NCBI RefSeq assembly: GCF_015330125.1
Contig: NZ_JADDXR010000002.1
Span: forward strand, 3,112,685 to 3,176,684
Source of the DNA: Zobellia nedashkovskayae
Lineage (GTDB): Bacteria; Bacteroidota; Bacteroidia; Flavobacteriales; Flavobacteriaceae
Direction: 5' to 3'
Length of the DNA stretch: 64,000 nt
Made by a program: the position numbers and the translations under genes. Each line of letters opens with the position of its first letter. The stretch's first letter is position 1. Below are positions 52,425-61,241 of the stretch, one piece after another. Below the pieces are notes generated by a model. It made no database searches. It had not been told where the DNA came from and worked only from the letters and a program-made list of their open reading frames with translations.

Positions 52425-53912
52425 TTACTCGTTTACCGCGTATTGAACTCTTAGTTTACCAAGCTCTTTTTTCATCTCTAAAACTTGCTTTGCCGCAGCA
52501 GATGAGTTGTATATATTGTCCATTTCCGAAGGGTCTTTTTCCAAATCATAAAATTCCCATTCTTCCCCGTTTGGAACATCTTCTCCGTAAAAACGGATAA
52601 GCTTATAACGCTTATTGGCAACACCTTCATGCTTACGAACTGCATGTGCTCCAGGATACTCGTAGTAATGATAGTACATAGATTTACGCCAGTTTTTAGG
52701 GGCTTCTCCTTTTAAAAGAGGCACTACACTTTTACCCTGCATATCATCTGAAATAGGAGCATTGGCAAGGTCAAGAAAGGTTTCGGCAAAGTCAATGTTT
52801 TGTACCAAATTGGTATTTACGCTTCCAGGCTTAACTGTTCCGGGCCATTTTACAATAAGCGGTGTCCGAAACGATTCTTCGTACATAAAACGTTTATCGA
52901 ACCAACCGTGTTCACCCATATAAAAACCTTGATCAGAAGAGTAGATTACTATCGTATTTTCGTCAAGACCTTGCTCTTTAAGCGACTTCATTATTTCACC
53001 TACACTCTCATCTACAGACCAAATACAACGTAAATAATCTTTCATGTATGTTTGGTATTTCCATTTAACAAGCTCTTTGCCTTTAAGATTGTCTTGGGCA
53101 AATTTTGCGTAACGTTCTTTATACCTTGGGTCGTTAGCATAACGTTCACCTTCGGCTTTTAAATCGGAATCAATTTTCATGCTTGTGGCAATATCCATTT
53201 CTTGCTTATGAGCGGCCGTAGTACGTGTAGCGTAATCGTCAAAAAAGTTATCTGGCTCAGGGATTTCTATATCCTCATATTTGTCCATATAGCGTTCTGC
53301 CGGATCCCAATTACGGTGTGGAGCTTTGTGGTGTACCATCATCATAAATGGCTTGTCTTGGTCTCGTTCGTTTTCTAACCAATTCAGGGCACGGTCGGTA
53401 ATAACGTCGGTAACGTATTCGCCTTTATAGTTTGTATCGCCTTCTTCGGTTATAAAATCCGGGTTGTAGTATTTCCCTTGTCCAGGAAGTACTTCCCAAT
53501 AATCAAAACCTTGCATTTTTCCCGGAAGGTGAATTTTCCCAATCATAGCAGTTTGATAACCATTGGTACGTAGTATTTTTTGAAACTGCTGCTGGTCATG
53601 GTCAAAAATTGTATTCTTGGTATTATCTAGCTTCTTGTGAAGATGGCTCATTTTACCTGTTAATAAGGTAGCTCTACTTGGTGCACAGATTGAGTTTTCA
53701 ACATAGGCCTTATCAAAACGCATTCCTTCTGCGGCCAGTTTATCTATGTTGGGAGTTGGGTTCAAACTTTGCAGTCTACCACCGTAAGCACCAATAGTTT
53801 GGTAGGAATGATCATCAGAAAAAATCCAGACAATATTAGGTTTCTTTTCTTGGGCAATGGTGAGTAAGGGTAGCAGATAAGCAGCCAAACAGATTAGTTT
53901 ATTCAGTTTCAT
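52425..53912 (-). CDS. Family S1 sulfatase
   Basis: 495 aa with signal peptide MKLNKLICLAAYLLPLLTIA. The canonical formylglycine motif is C76-A-P-S-R (NSICAPSRATLLTGK). The metal sites are VWIFSDDHS and YSSDQGFYMGEHGWFDKRFM. VHHKAPHRNWDP is the usual substrate-side segment. The S1_11-like look (GEHGWFDKR; N-acetylglucosamine-6-sulfatase/galactose-6-sulfatase type) is a tentative impression. It lies 32 bp upstream of the GH9-like gene in the PUL B operon. Confidence 0.92.
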   Translation of the reverse strand: MKLNKLICLAAYLLPLLTIAQEKKPNIVWIFSDDHSYQTIGAYGGRLQSLNPTPNIDKLAAEGMRFDKAYVENSICAPSRATLLTGKMSHLHKKLDNTKNTIFDHDQQQFQKILRTNGYQTAMIGKIHLPGKMQGFDYWEVLPGQGKYYNPDFITEEGDTNYKGEYVTDVITDRALNWLENERDQDKPFMMMVHHKAPHRNWDPAERYMDKYEDIEIPEPDNFFDDYATRTTAAHKQEMDIATSMKIDSDLKAEGERYANDPRYKERYAKFAQDNLKGKELVKWKYQTYMKDYLRCIWSVDESVGEIMKSLKEQGLDENTIVIYSSDQGFYMGEHGWFDKRFMYEESFRTPLIVKWPGTVKPGSVNTNLVQNIDFAETFLDLANAPISDDMQGKSVVPLLKGEAPKNWRKSMYYHYYEYPGAHAVRKHEGVANKRYKLIRFYGEDVPNGEEWEFYDLEKDPSEMDNIYNSSAAAKQVLEMKKELGKLRVQYAVNE

Positions 53913-53960
53913 ATAGTGGTATTTATTAATTTTATTAGTTGAAGAGTAGCAAGGTGTTCT

Positions 53961-55412
53961 TTATAATTTGCCTATCTCCCTGTTTTCGGTTCCAGATTCA
54001 ATATTAACATTTAGGTCGCCCAATTCTTTGCGAGCTTTTTCTACAACAACCATCAGTTCTTTTACTTTTTCCGGGTGATAGGCGATTACATTATACCGTT
54101 CTCCTGGATCACGCATCATATTGTAAAGTTCTGGCTGTTCTACAACAGTCTTTATTCTCTTTCCGCCATACCCATCGTTACCACTTTCTGCGTTATAGCT
54201 GCTATAGGTATGGGGAAGCACGAGTTTCCAATTGCCTTTTCTAACTCCGTTTAGGTTGTTCTTTCCGTGATAATATAATATGGTGTTACGAGGCGTTTCT
54301 GAAAATTGTCCTTTCCAAAGAGATGATATATCTAAGCCGTCTATTTTATTGTTGGATAGTTTTCCATTGGTAATCGCCGCGAATGTGGGAAGCAAATCTA
54401 CCGCACAAGCCAGTTTATGAGAAACAGTCCCTTCTGGAGTATTTCCAGGCCACCGAATGATAAAAGGAACCCTTTGCCCGCCTTCCCAGCTGGTGGTTTT
54501 TCCTTCTCTTAATCCTCCCGAGGAGCCTGCATGATTACCGTAGTTTAACCATGGCCCGTTGTCCGTTGTGAAAATAAAAATAGTGTTATCCGCAACACCA
54601 TTTCGTTTTAAGGCTTTATCTATTTCACCTACGGACCAATCAATCTCCATCATAACATCGCCATAAAGACCCTGCTCACTCTTGCCTCTAAATTTGTCCG
54701 ATACGCCCAAAGGTATATGGCCCATGGTATGCGGTACATAGAGAAAAAAGGGTTCGCTGGCATTTCTGTCTATAAAATCTACCGCTTTTTCTGTATAAAG
54801 GGAGGTCAATTTATCTTGGTCTTTTAAACTTTTAACGTACGCTATGGTTTCGTTTCCTTCTATAATTGGTAAATCAGGAAACTGAGCTCTGTTCTTCTCT
54901 GCAGAAAGATGTTCTCCCGTAGCACTGTCGTGAGGCCACATGTCGTTAGAGTAGGGTAAGCCAACAAATTCATCAAAACCATGTTGTAATGGTAAAAACT
55001 CTTTCTGCCATCCCAAGTGCCATTTTCCAAAACAAGCCGTTTTATAATCTTGTTCTTTGAATATTTCTGCAATAGTAAGTTCATCTTTGTTCAAGCCGAT
55101 TTCATGTCTTGGAAATAGAGCACCGGAAAACCCGATTCTATTGGGATAACACCCTGTCAATATTCCCGCTCTTGAAGCACTGCAAACTGGTTGCGCAGAG
55201 TAATAATTAGTAAAACGAGTGCCTTTTGCGGCCAGTTGGTCAATGTTAGGTGTTTCAAATCCTGTAGCGCCATATACGCCCACATCACCATAACCCTCGT
55301 CATCAATAAAAACCAAAACTACATTGGGACGGTCTTTATCTTGGTTTTGGGCAATGGAGAAATTAAAGGAAAGCAACGTAATGAAAGCGAGAAAAATAGA
55401 TGAGTTGTTCAT
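53961..55412 (-). CDS. Family S1 sulfatase (arylsulfatase A-like)
   Basis: 483 aa with a signal peptide ending near SIAQN. The canonical motif is C77-S-A-S-R (AQPVCSASRAGILTGCYPNR). The metal sites are VFIDDEGYGDVG and FTTDNGPWLNYGNHAGSSGG, and the substrate pocket includes CFGKWHLGWQ. The overall pattern is that of arylsulfatase A/galactose-sulfatase groups. It precedes the 52425 sulfatase by 48 bp. A 178-bp gap upstream is the largest break in the PUL B run, so an internal promoter is possible. Confidence 0.92.
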   Translation of the reverse strand: MNNSSIFLAFITLLSFNFSIAQNQDKDRPNVVLVFIDDEGYGDVGVYGATGFETPNIDQLAAKGTRFTNYYSAQPVCSASRAGILTGCYPNRIGFSGALFPRHEIGLNKDELTIAEIFKEQDYKTACFGKWHLGWQKEFLPLQHGFDEFVGLPYSNDMWPHDSATGEHLSAEKNRAQFPDLPIIEGNETIAYVKSLKDQDKLTSLYTEKAVDFIDRNASEPFFLYVPHTMGHIPLGVSDKFRGKSEQGLYGDVMMEIDWSVGEIDKALKRNGVADNTIFIFTTDNGPWLNYGNHAGSSGGLREGKTTSWEGGQRVPFIIRWPGNTPEGTVSHKLACAVDLLPTFAAITNGKLSNNKIDGLDISSLWKGQFSETPRNTILYYHGKNNLNGVRKGNWKLVLPHTYSSYNAESGNDGYGGKRIKTVVEQPELYNMMRDPGERYNVIAYHPEKVKELMVVVEKARKELGDLNVNIESGTENREIGKL

Positions 55413-55590
55413 GTAAACAGTGGTTTGGTAGTTTGTATTCTATGGTAAGGACTTTTCTGTGTAAAAGAGGATATATTAAGGCGCTATCCAACAAAAAAGT
55501 CCTTTGCTAAATTTAAGATAATAATTAGGTTTTTACCATTGTTTAACAATCAGAAATTAGACTGTTATAATTCTATATTGAAGCAAATCC

Positions 55591-56892
55591 TTATCGCCCT
55601 TCTGGGTTCTTATTTTGTTTGGGTGCCTGTGCAAAATAAACTTCAGGTTTGTGCCATACACCTGTTTTTTTATACGAAGGTTCATCAACGTCTAGGCTCA
55701 AGTCGCAATCAAATCTGGCCATAATGGAATATCCTTTTTTAGGCGTATTACTGGCATTGGTAAAATGGCAAAGCCCCCAAGAAACTCCTCTTCCATCACC
55801 TGAATCCGTAAAGGCATCTGCAGCAAAAGGAGCTGCTGCAGTAGGTGCTAATGATACCACAGAAGCAATTTCAAAATTAACACCGTCTTTTGCATATTGC
55901 ATAGTGTACCTTTCGTTACCATCTTTTATCGCCAACGTTGCCACACCTTCTTTAAACGGAAAGTAGGTGGTCTCATGCCCAGAAGTCATCACCGGGTTTA
56001 AAGGGTGTTTTTCAAATGGACCTAAAGGGTCAGTGGCAATAGCTAGACCATGGCCAACTGCATATTTATCGCGAATGTCAGGCCATTTGTTATAAGCTGC
56101 TTTATAGTATAAGTGAATTTTTCCTTTGTAAACAATGGGTTGTGGGTCATGCGTAGCGTCTTGATCCCATTCTCCTTTTTTTCCAAAGGGAATTACCGAG
56201 TCACCTCCATGTGTCCAAGGGCCACTCGGTGAGTCTGCGGACGAGACGGATACTGGACACCAATCTCCTCGTAATCCACTAGGCTCATTAAAAGCCTGAT
56301 AGTATAAATAGTATTTTCCTTTCCATATCAAAATATCCGGTGTGGCTACTGAACGCCATCCGGCTTTTGGTTTTTCTGGTCTTCCAATGGCTACGCCTTC
56401 TTCTTTCCATGTGGTTCCGTCTTCACTGGTAGCATACCAAATATCACACAAATCCCAATCCGTAGATGGAATTTCATCCGTAGCTTCATCAGCGCGGTTC
56501 CAACCAATTGGTGGTACTTTGGTATCTCTTTTTGTATAATACAAATAGTATTTTCCGTCTACCAAAATTGGTCTGGAAGGATCACGTCTAGAAACAGTTC
56601 CATCTCCGTTGTGATAATCAAATCCTTTTAAACGAGTGTATTTAAATTGAGAAAAAAGCTCGTTATCCTGAACGCGTGGCGTAGGATAGTTGAACATACG
56701 TTCTGCTGCTGCGCTTAATGGCATATCAGGTTTTTCGGAAGGCATTTTATGAGGAAAAACTTGGTGTTCCTTTGGTGTTGAACCTTCCGTTGAAGCCGAC
56801 TTAACTTCCGTTTTTTGGTCTGAACAAGCGATAAGTGCACTAGCCATTAGAATGCTCAGTGCGGAACACTTAAGAAAAGGATTGATATTCAT
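55591..56892 (-). CDS. GH117-like alpha-1,3-(3,6-anhydro)-galactosidase, lipoprotein
   Basis: 433 aa. The lipobox is LIAC-SDQK. A five-bladed propeller opens with LSAAAERMFNYPTPRVQDNE. Its Asp-bearing segments are SRRDPSRPILVDGKYYLYYT, DLCDIWYATSEDGTTWKEEG, ATPDILIWKGKYYLYYQ and DATHDPQPIVYKGK. The late SGHETTYFPFKEGVAT supplies a His in the position expected for the GH117 acid. GH117 enzymes remove terminal 3,6-anhydro-L-galactose from agar oligosaccharides. Other specificities in the GH43/117 clan remain possible. Confidence 0.78.
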   Translation of the reverse strand: MNINPFLKCSALSILMASALIACSDQKTEVKSASTEGSTPKEHQVFPHKMPSEKPDMPLSAAAERMFNYPTPRVQDNELFSQFKYTRLKGFDYHNGDGTVSRRDPSRPILVDGKYYLYYTKRDTKVPPIGWNRADEATDEIPSTDWDLCDIWYATSEDGTTWKEEGVAIGRPEKPKAGWRSVATPDILIWKGKYYLYYQAFNEPSGLRGDWCPVSVSSADSPSGPWTHGGDSVIPFGKKGEWDQDATHDPQPIVYKGKIHLYYKAAYNKWPDIRDKYAVGHGLAIATDPLGPFEKHPLNPVMTSGHETTYFPFKEGVATLAIKDGNERYTMQYAKDGVNFEIASVVSLAPTAAAPFAADAFTDSGDGRGVSWGLCHFTNASNTPKKGYSIMARFDCDLSLDVDEPSYKKTGVWHKPEVYFAQAPKQNKNPEGR

Positions 56893-56939
56893 GTTTAGTG
56901 TTTTATAGTTTGAACTTAGTTTGTTTTGGAATACTAACT

Positions 56940-58091
56940 TTAGTTAGCTATTTTTTCAACTTTCAACGGAATCTGTATATTGAAAGATTCACGTATACCA
57001 TTGGCATCAAGGGTGTCTGCAGCACATAGAAGCGCTATTGGTTCACCATTTTCCATGTACACTTGTGGTCGTTCTAAATGTTCAAATTGTTGTTTTCTTC
57101 CATTTTCCCATTCAACAATACGTTTTGAGATTTCAAAATTCTTAGCGGTATTCCAATGTATCCCATCTTCAGAATCATAATGTACCAAAGAGAATTCGCG
57201 AGTTTTACCTTCGTGTTTTATACGTTTTACTATGGCTCTGTATTTACCATCTTGGTACCAAATGTAGGGGTCTTCGGCAGGGAAACGTTCACCTTCAAAA
57301 GTAAAAACGGGATCCGGGTATTTCTTAAATGGACCAGTAGGAGAATCTGCAATGGCCACCATATGAACAACGGGTCCACCTCCTGGAAGTGGGTCTTTTT
57401 TACCCACAGCCTTATACACCATCAAGATTTTACCATCTGTCATTTGACATACGGAAGGATTAGAAGTCATTAAAGCATCTAGGGCATCTTCGTTAGGTGC
57501 GATATCTAAAACAGGTTTGTCAAATCGCTTCCATGGTCCGTTGGGTGAATCCGCTACAGCTACGCCTATACGCTGGTTATTACGGTGTACCCAGTTAATC
57601 TTGGGTTTACCGGGAACACTTACAATTTTCTTATCTCCTGTATTACCCATATAATACAGATAATATTTTCCGTTGAACTTATGCACAGTTGGGTTATGGG
57701 TCGTAGAACCATCCCAGAATTCTGTACCACGGTCCGGTAAGGCAAAATCTTTATGCTCAAATGGACCAAAGGGCGATTCTGATACCGCATGGGCGATTAC
57801 GGAATAGTTTACCCATTCCCAACCAATATTTTTAGGCCATCGGGAGTAAAACATGTGGTAAAGTCCGTCTTCGCCTTTTACCATAGAACCGCCCCAAATA
57901 CTGAGACTGTCATTCCTGAATATGGACTCCGGTGAAACTTTTCCGAATTCTATTTTGTAGTCGGGAACTGCTTTGGTAGCGGACACTTCATTATTTGCCA
58001 TAGTAGTTTCCGAACTGGATTTTTTTTCGCTTTTGCAAGAAAAGAACAAGCAGGCAGTCACGAAGGCCGCGATTATATATAGTTTTTTCAT
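56940..58091 (-). CDS. GH43/GH117-clan five-bladed beta-propeller lipoprotein
   Basis: 383 aa with lipobox LFFSC-KSEKKSS. Repeated blade motifs are visible: GGSMVKGEDGLYHMFYSRWP, THNPTVHKFNGKYYLYYMGN, MTSNPSVCQMTDGKILMVYK and AEDPYIWYQDGKYRAIVKRI. These are typical of the GH43_62_32_68_117_130 superfamily. It is shorter than and clearly different from the neighbouring GH117-like protein. The exact family is not assigned; an exo-acting galactosidase or anhydrogalactosidase role is inferred from context. It lies 47 bp upstream of the GH117-like gene. Confidence 0.75.
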   Translation of the reverse strand: MKKLYIIAAFVTACLFFSCKSEKKSSSETTMANNEVSATKAVPDYKIEFGKVSPESIFRNDSLSIWGGSMVKGEDGLYHMFYSRWPKNIGWEWVNYSVIAHAVSESPFGPFEHKDFALPDRGTEFWDGSTTHNPTVHKFNGKYYLYYMGNTGDKKIVSVPGKPKINWVHRNNQRIGVAVADSPNGPWKRFDKPVLDIAPNEDALDALMTSNPSVCQMTDGKILMVYKAVGKKDPLPGGGPVVHMVAIADSPTGPFKKYPDPVFTFEGERFPAEDPYIWYQDGKYRAIVKRIKHEGKTREFSLVHYDSEDGIHWNTAKNFEISKRIVEWENGRKQQFEHLERPQVYMENGEPIALLCAADTLDANGIRESFNIQIPLKVEKIAN

Positions 58092-58170
58092 AGTTATATT
58101 CTTTTTGTTGAATCGAGTTATGAAAGAGAAGCTCTTAACTCGCTATTTGTTTTACAGTTAATTTGAATTT

Positions 58171-61100
58171 TCAGAGTTGTTTTCTATTAATATTTCTCAA
58201 TGTGTACACATACCTTGGTTTAGACCATTCACTTTCTCCGTTTTTGGTTTTTTTCATGATGCTTACAAAATGTGGGTCATCACCTTCAAAATCGATTACC
58301 GTCATACCTCGTGTTCTGGTCGCATTCTTGAAAGGAAGATAACTTGAACGCGTACCATATCGTACCACATAACTCGTGTCATCTGTCTTACCAGAATAAC
58401 CAACTACAAGTTTATCCCCAACTAGAAAAGCATCCCAGATTACGGGCGGAAGCTCTTTGCCGCTGGGGCTTCCGGTTCGTGTTTCGGAAGGTTTACTTAT
58501 ACCTTTTTCATTTGTAGCAATGAGCTGAAAAATATATTCTTTTCCGTTTTCCAAGTTTTCAATTTCTAAGAAATTGGCTGTAGTTTTTTCAGATTTCACG
58601 AGCTCACCACTGGTGTTTTGATGAATAATATGATAGGCGTCCGCACCAAATACAGAATTAAAATGAATCCGAACCGATGTATTTCCGGACTCAATTTTAG
58701 AAATGGAAGGTTGTTCAGGAACAGCAATAGCCAAACTTTTGTGGAACCGATTGTAGCCATTTGGCGAAACCAGATTTACATGTAAGCTAGAGATGTCACT
58801 TAAGTATGGTTTCCAGTCAATATTATTTTCTGTTGGACCAGCTCCCGGTTTTAATACCGGCATTTCTATAGTTTTTTTAGCCAATGTGTCTCCTTTTGAA
58901 TCATGGACAGACCATACTAAAAGGTGATTTTTTAAACTATAGCTAGGGTAGTCTCCTGAGTTTTTAGGAGTAATTATTATCTTTGCATTTCCTTTTCTTG
59001 CATCTAAATCTGATACTTTAATTTGTTGAATAGGGCTATGTTCATTTTCTATTCGATTATATAATTTTCGCTTTTGGCGCCAGGTATTTACAAGTCCCCA
59101 AACTCGGTTTTCCTCTGGTGAGGTAGCAGCATAACCACTTCGGTAGTCATTGAATGTCCATAAGGATGCTCCAATTACAAAAGGACTCTTGCCTCGTAGA
59201 CTTGTGTTCCATTCCGATATTTCTGGAATATCACCATCCAGCGAAGTAGTAGCCATAGGTTTTATACCATATTCCGAGATGAAAACTGGTTTGTTGGGCC
59301 ATTTAGAACGCAAGGTTTTAAATACTTCATCTGGCTTGCCTTGAAACGGATATAGATTGTGCATAATGATATCCACTAAACTATTGGGGTCGTTCTCAGG
59401 AGTAGCCGAATCTTTCCAACCGCTATTGCTCACACAAGTAACCAGACGATGTGGGTCCAGTTCATTTTTGACATAATCAATCGTCAATTTGGCATAATCA
59501 AAATGGTCTTTTAGTTCATTGCCCACGCTCCATCCAATAATACTGGGATGGTTAATATCTCTTTCAATCATCTCTTTCAACCATTGTTTGGCCAAAGGGT
59601 AGTGCGGAGGTGTAAACTCAGGATTGGTAAGCTCACGTACATTGACTTCCTCAAAGATTAGAATCCCTTTTTCATCACAGCGTTCAATCAATTTTTTATT
59701 CTGTGTACCGTGCATGATTCGCATAAAATTGGCACCAGCATTTTTCATGAGGTCCACATCTTTATTAATTAAATATTGCGGTTCAGAAGAGCCCCAATAC
59801 CTATGGTCGCTCACGCGGTTAAAACCAGCTAGACGTACAGGTTCTCCATTTAGAATTAATTGAGAATCTGTCAATTCTATTTTTCTAATTCCAAAACGGT
59901 CTTTCTGAGTATCTAAGACTTGCTCGTTTTCGGTAGCGGTAGTTGTAATGTGATATAAATTGGGCGTATCAAAATGCCATAATTTAACATCGTTTGCAGA
60001 CAATGTAGTTGCTAATTGAACTTCTTTTGTGCTGTTTGCAGGTATGGTAATTGTATGCTGTAAGTCGGGCATAGATGCTTCGTCAATTGTAGAAGCTAGT
60101 AATATAGTTCTCTTTTGTGCCGATGAATTTTTAACGCGGATTTTAAGTTGCAAATTGGCCGAACCTCTTTTTAGGTCAGGGTCTGCATGAATATACTGAT
60201 AACTGATGCGAACATCATTATTTTTGACTAGATGGACATCTCGGATAATTCCGCCCCAGTTCCAAGTAGCACCTACTAACGCGTTGTTGTCTGCCTCTAC
60301 GGCCAAAACATTCTGCCCGTTAAAATTCAGTTTATCGGTTACATCAAATTCAAAGGGGGTAAAGCCACCTTGGTGACTGCCCACCAGTTCTCCGTTTAAA
60401 AAGACTTTGGCAATGTGGTAAACGGCGTCAAACTTAAGGCGCACTCTTTCTTTTGTGTTCGCTTTCCAGTTTTTAGGAAGATTGAAGTTTTTGCGGTACC
60501 AACCCTTTCCTGTGTAGTTTGAAAATTCATTAAGCATTCCCCAATGTCCCGGAACGCTCAAGTCATTCCAGTTAGAATCATCAAAATCCGATTGAAATAT
60601 AGTCGCTTTCTCAGTAACGGAAGCGTCCATTTTATCCTTAGAAACTGGTCTGAACATCACGGCATCCGCCGCCACAGAACTACCTGTAATTGCAGTTACT
60701 TCAATAAAATTATCATCAGAAGTATTGAAACTGAAAACACCCAAACTCAACCATTGGTCACACCGATTACGTTGGTTGAAATAAGAAGGAGCGGTCCCGT
60801 TGGCATGTTTAACATTCACTTCTGCCGTTAAATGTGATGCAAACGGAAAACGAACAAAAGCTTCGTATAGTCCAGATTGTAATAAATCTGGGCTATAACG
60901 AACATAATTACCTTCGGATTCCCCTGTCTTAAAATCCCTTTGTAAGTAATTTTCACCAAAAAAACCGGAGCCACGTTCTCCTTCTGTTTTTGTGTTCCAT
61001 TCACCCTGTACCGTAACCTGAGTTTGATCTGTGTTATCTATTACGATATCTTCGGCAGTTGCGGAAATATCAATATAATTTGAACCTTCACCATAAATGG

Positions 61101-61227
61101 CATGAAATTTCCAATCGCCGCTGAGTAAAAATTGTTCCTCACTGGAGGGTTTATTTTTTTCAGTCTGGGCACAACAAATGCCAACAACAAGAAAGAGAAT
61201 ACGGAATGCCAAATGTTTCAAATTCAT
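58171..61227 (-). CDS. GH2 beta-galactosidase-family enzyme with inserted golvesin-like domain and C-terminal FN3
   Basis: 1018 aa. The signal peptide ends near VVGICCAQ; the Cys pair could allow lipidation. The GH2 sugar-binding domain begins SGDWKFH and resumes at DFDDSNWNDLSVPGHWGM. The intervening ~140 residues (IVIDNTDQTQVTVQGEW to AADAVMFRPV) look like a golvesin C-terminal-type domain. The TIM barrel has acid/base Glu in IIGWSVGNELKDHF (near 567) and nucleophile Glu in KPVFISEYG (near 651). A fibronectin-III domain follows at about 850-935. It probably releases beta-linked galactose from desulfated oligosaccharides. It lies 14 bp after a sulfatase gene. Confidence 0.88.
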   Translation of the reverse strand: MNLKHLAFRILFLVVGICCAQTEKNKPSSEEQFLLSGDWKFHAIYGEGSNYIDISATAEDIVIDNTDQTQVTVQGEWNTKTEGERGSGFFGENYLQRDFKTGESEGNYVRYSPDLLQSGLYEAFVRFPFASHLTAEVNVKHANGTAPSYFNQRNRCDQWLSLGVFSFNTSDDNFIEVTAITGSSVAADAVMFRPVSKDKMDASVTEKATIFQSDFDDSNWNDLSVPGHWGMLNEFSNYTGKGWYRKNFNLPKNWKANTKERVRLKFDAVYHIAKVFLNGELVGSHQGGFTPFEFDVTDKLNFNGQNVLAVEADNNALVGATWNWGGIIRDVHLVKNNDVRISYQYIHADPDLKRGSANLQLKIRVKNSSAQKRTILLASTIDEASMPDLQHTITIPANSTKEVQLATTLSANDVKLWHFDTPNLYHITTTATENEQVLDTQKDRFGIRKIELTDSQLILNGEPVRLAGFNRVSDHRYWGSSEPQYLINKDVDLMKNAGANFMRIMHGTQNKKLIERCDEKGILIFEEVNVRELTNPEFTPPHYPLAKQWLKEMIERDINHPSIIGWSVGNELKDHFDYAKLTIDYVKNELDPHRLVTCVSNSGWKDSATPENDPNSLVDIIMHNLYPFQGKPDEVFKTLRSKWPNKPVFISEYGIKPMATTSLDGDIPEISEWNTSLRGKSPFVIGASLWTFNDYRSGYAATSPEENRVWGLVNTWRQKRKLYNRIENEHSPIQQIKVSDLDARKGNAKIIITPKNSGDYPSYSLKNHLLVWSVHDSKGDTLAKKTIEMPVLKPGAGPTENNIDWKPYLSDISSLHVNLVSPNGYNRFHKSLAIAVPEQPSISKIESGNTSVRIHFNSVFGADAYHIIHQNTSGELVKSEKTTANFLEIENLENGKEYIFQLIATNEKGISKPSETRTGSPSGKELPPVIWDAFLVGDKLVVGYSGKTDDTSYVVRYGTRSSYLPFKNATRTRGMTVIDFEGDDPHFVSIMKKTKNGESEWSKPRYVYTLRNINRKQL

Positions 61228-61241
61228 AAATTTTTTAAGGT

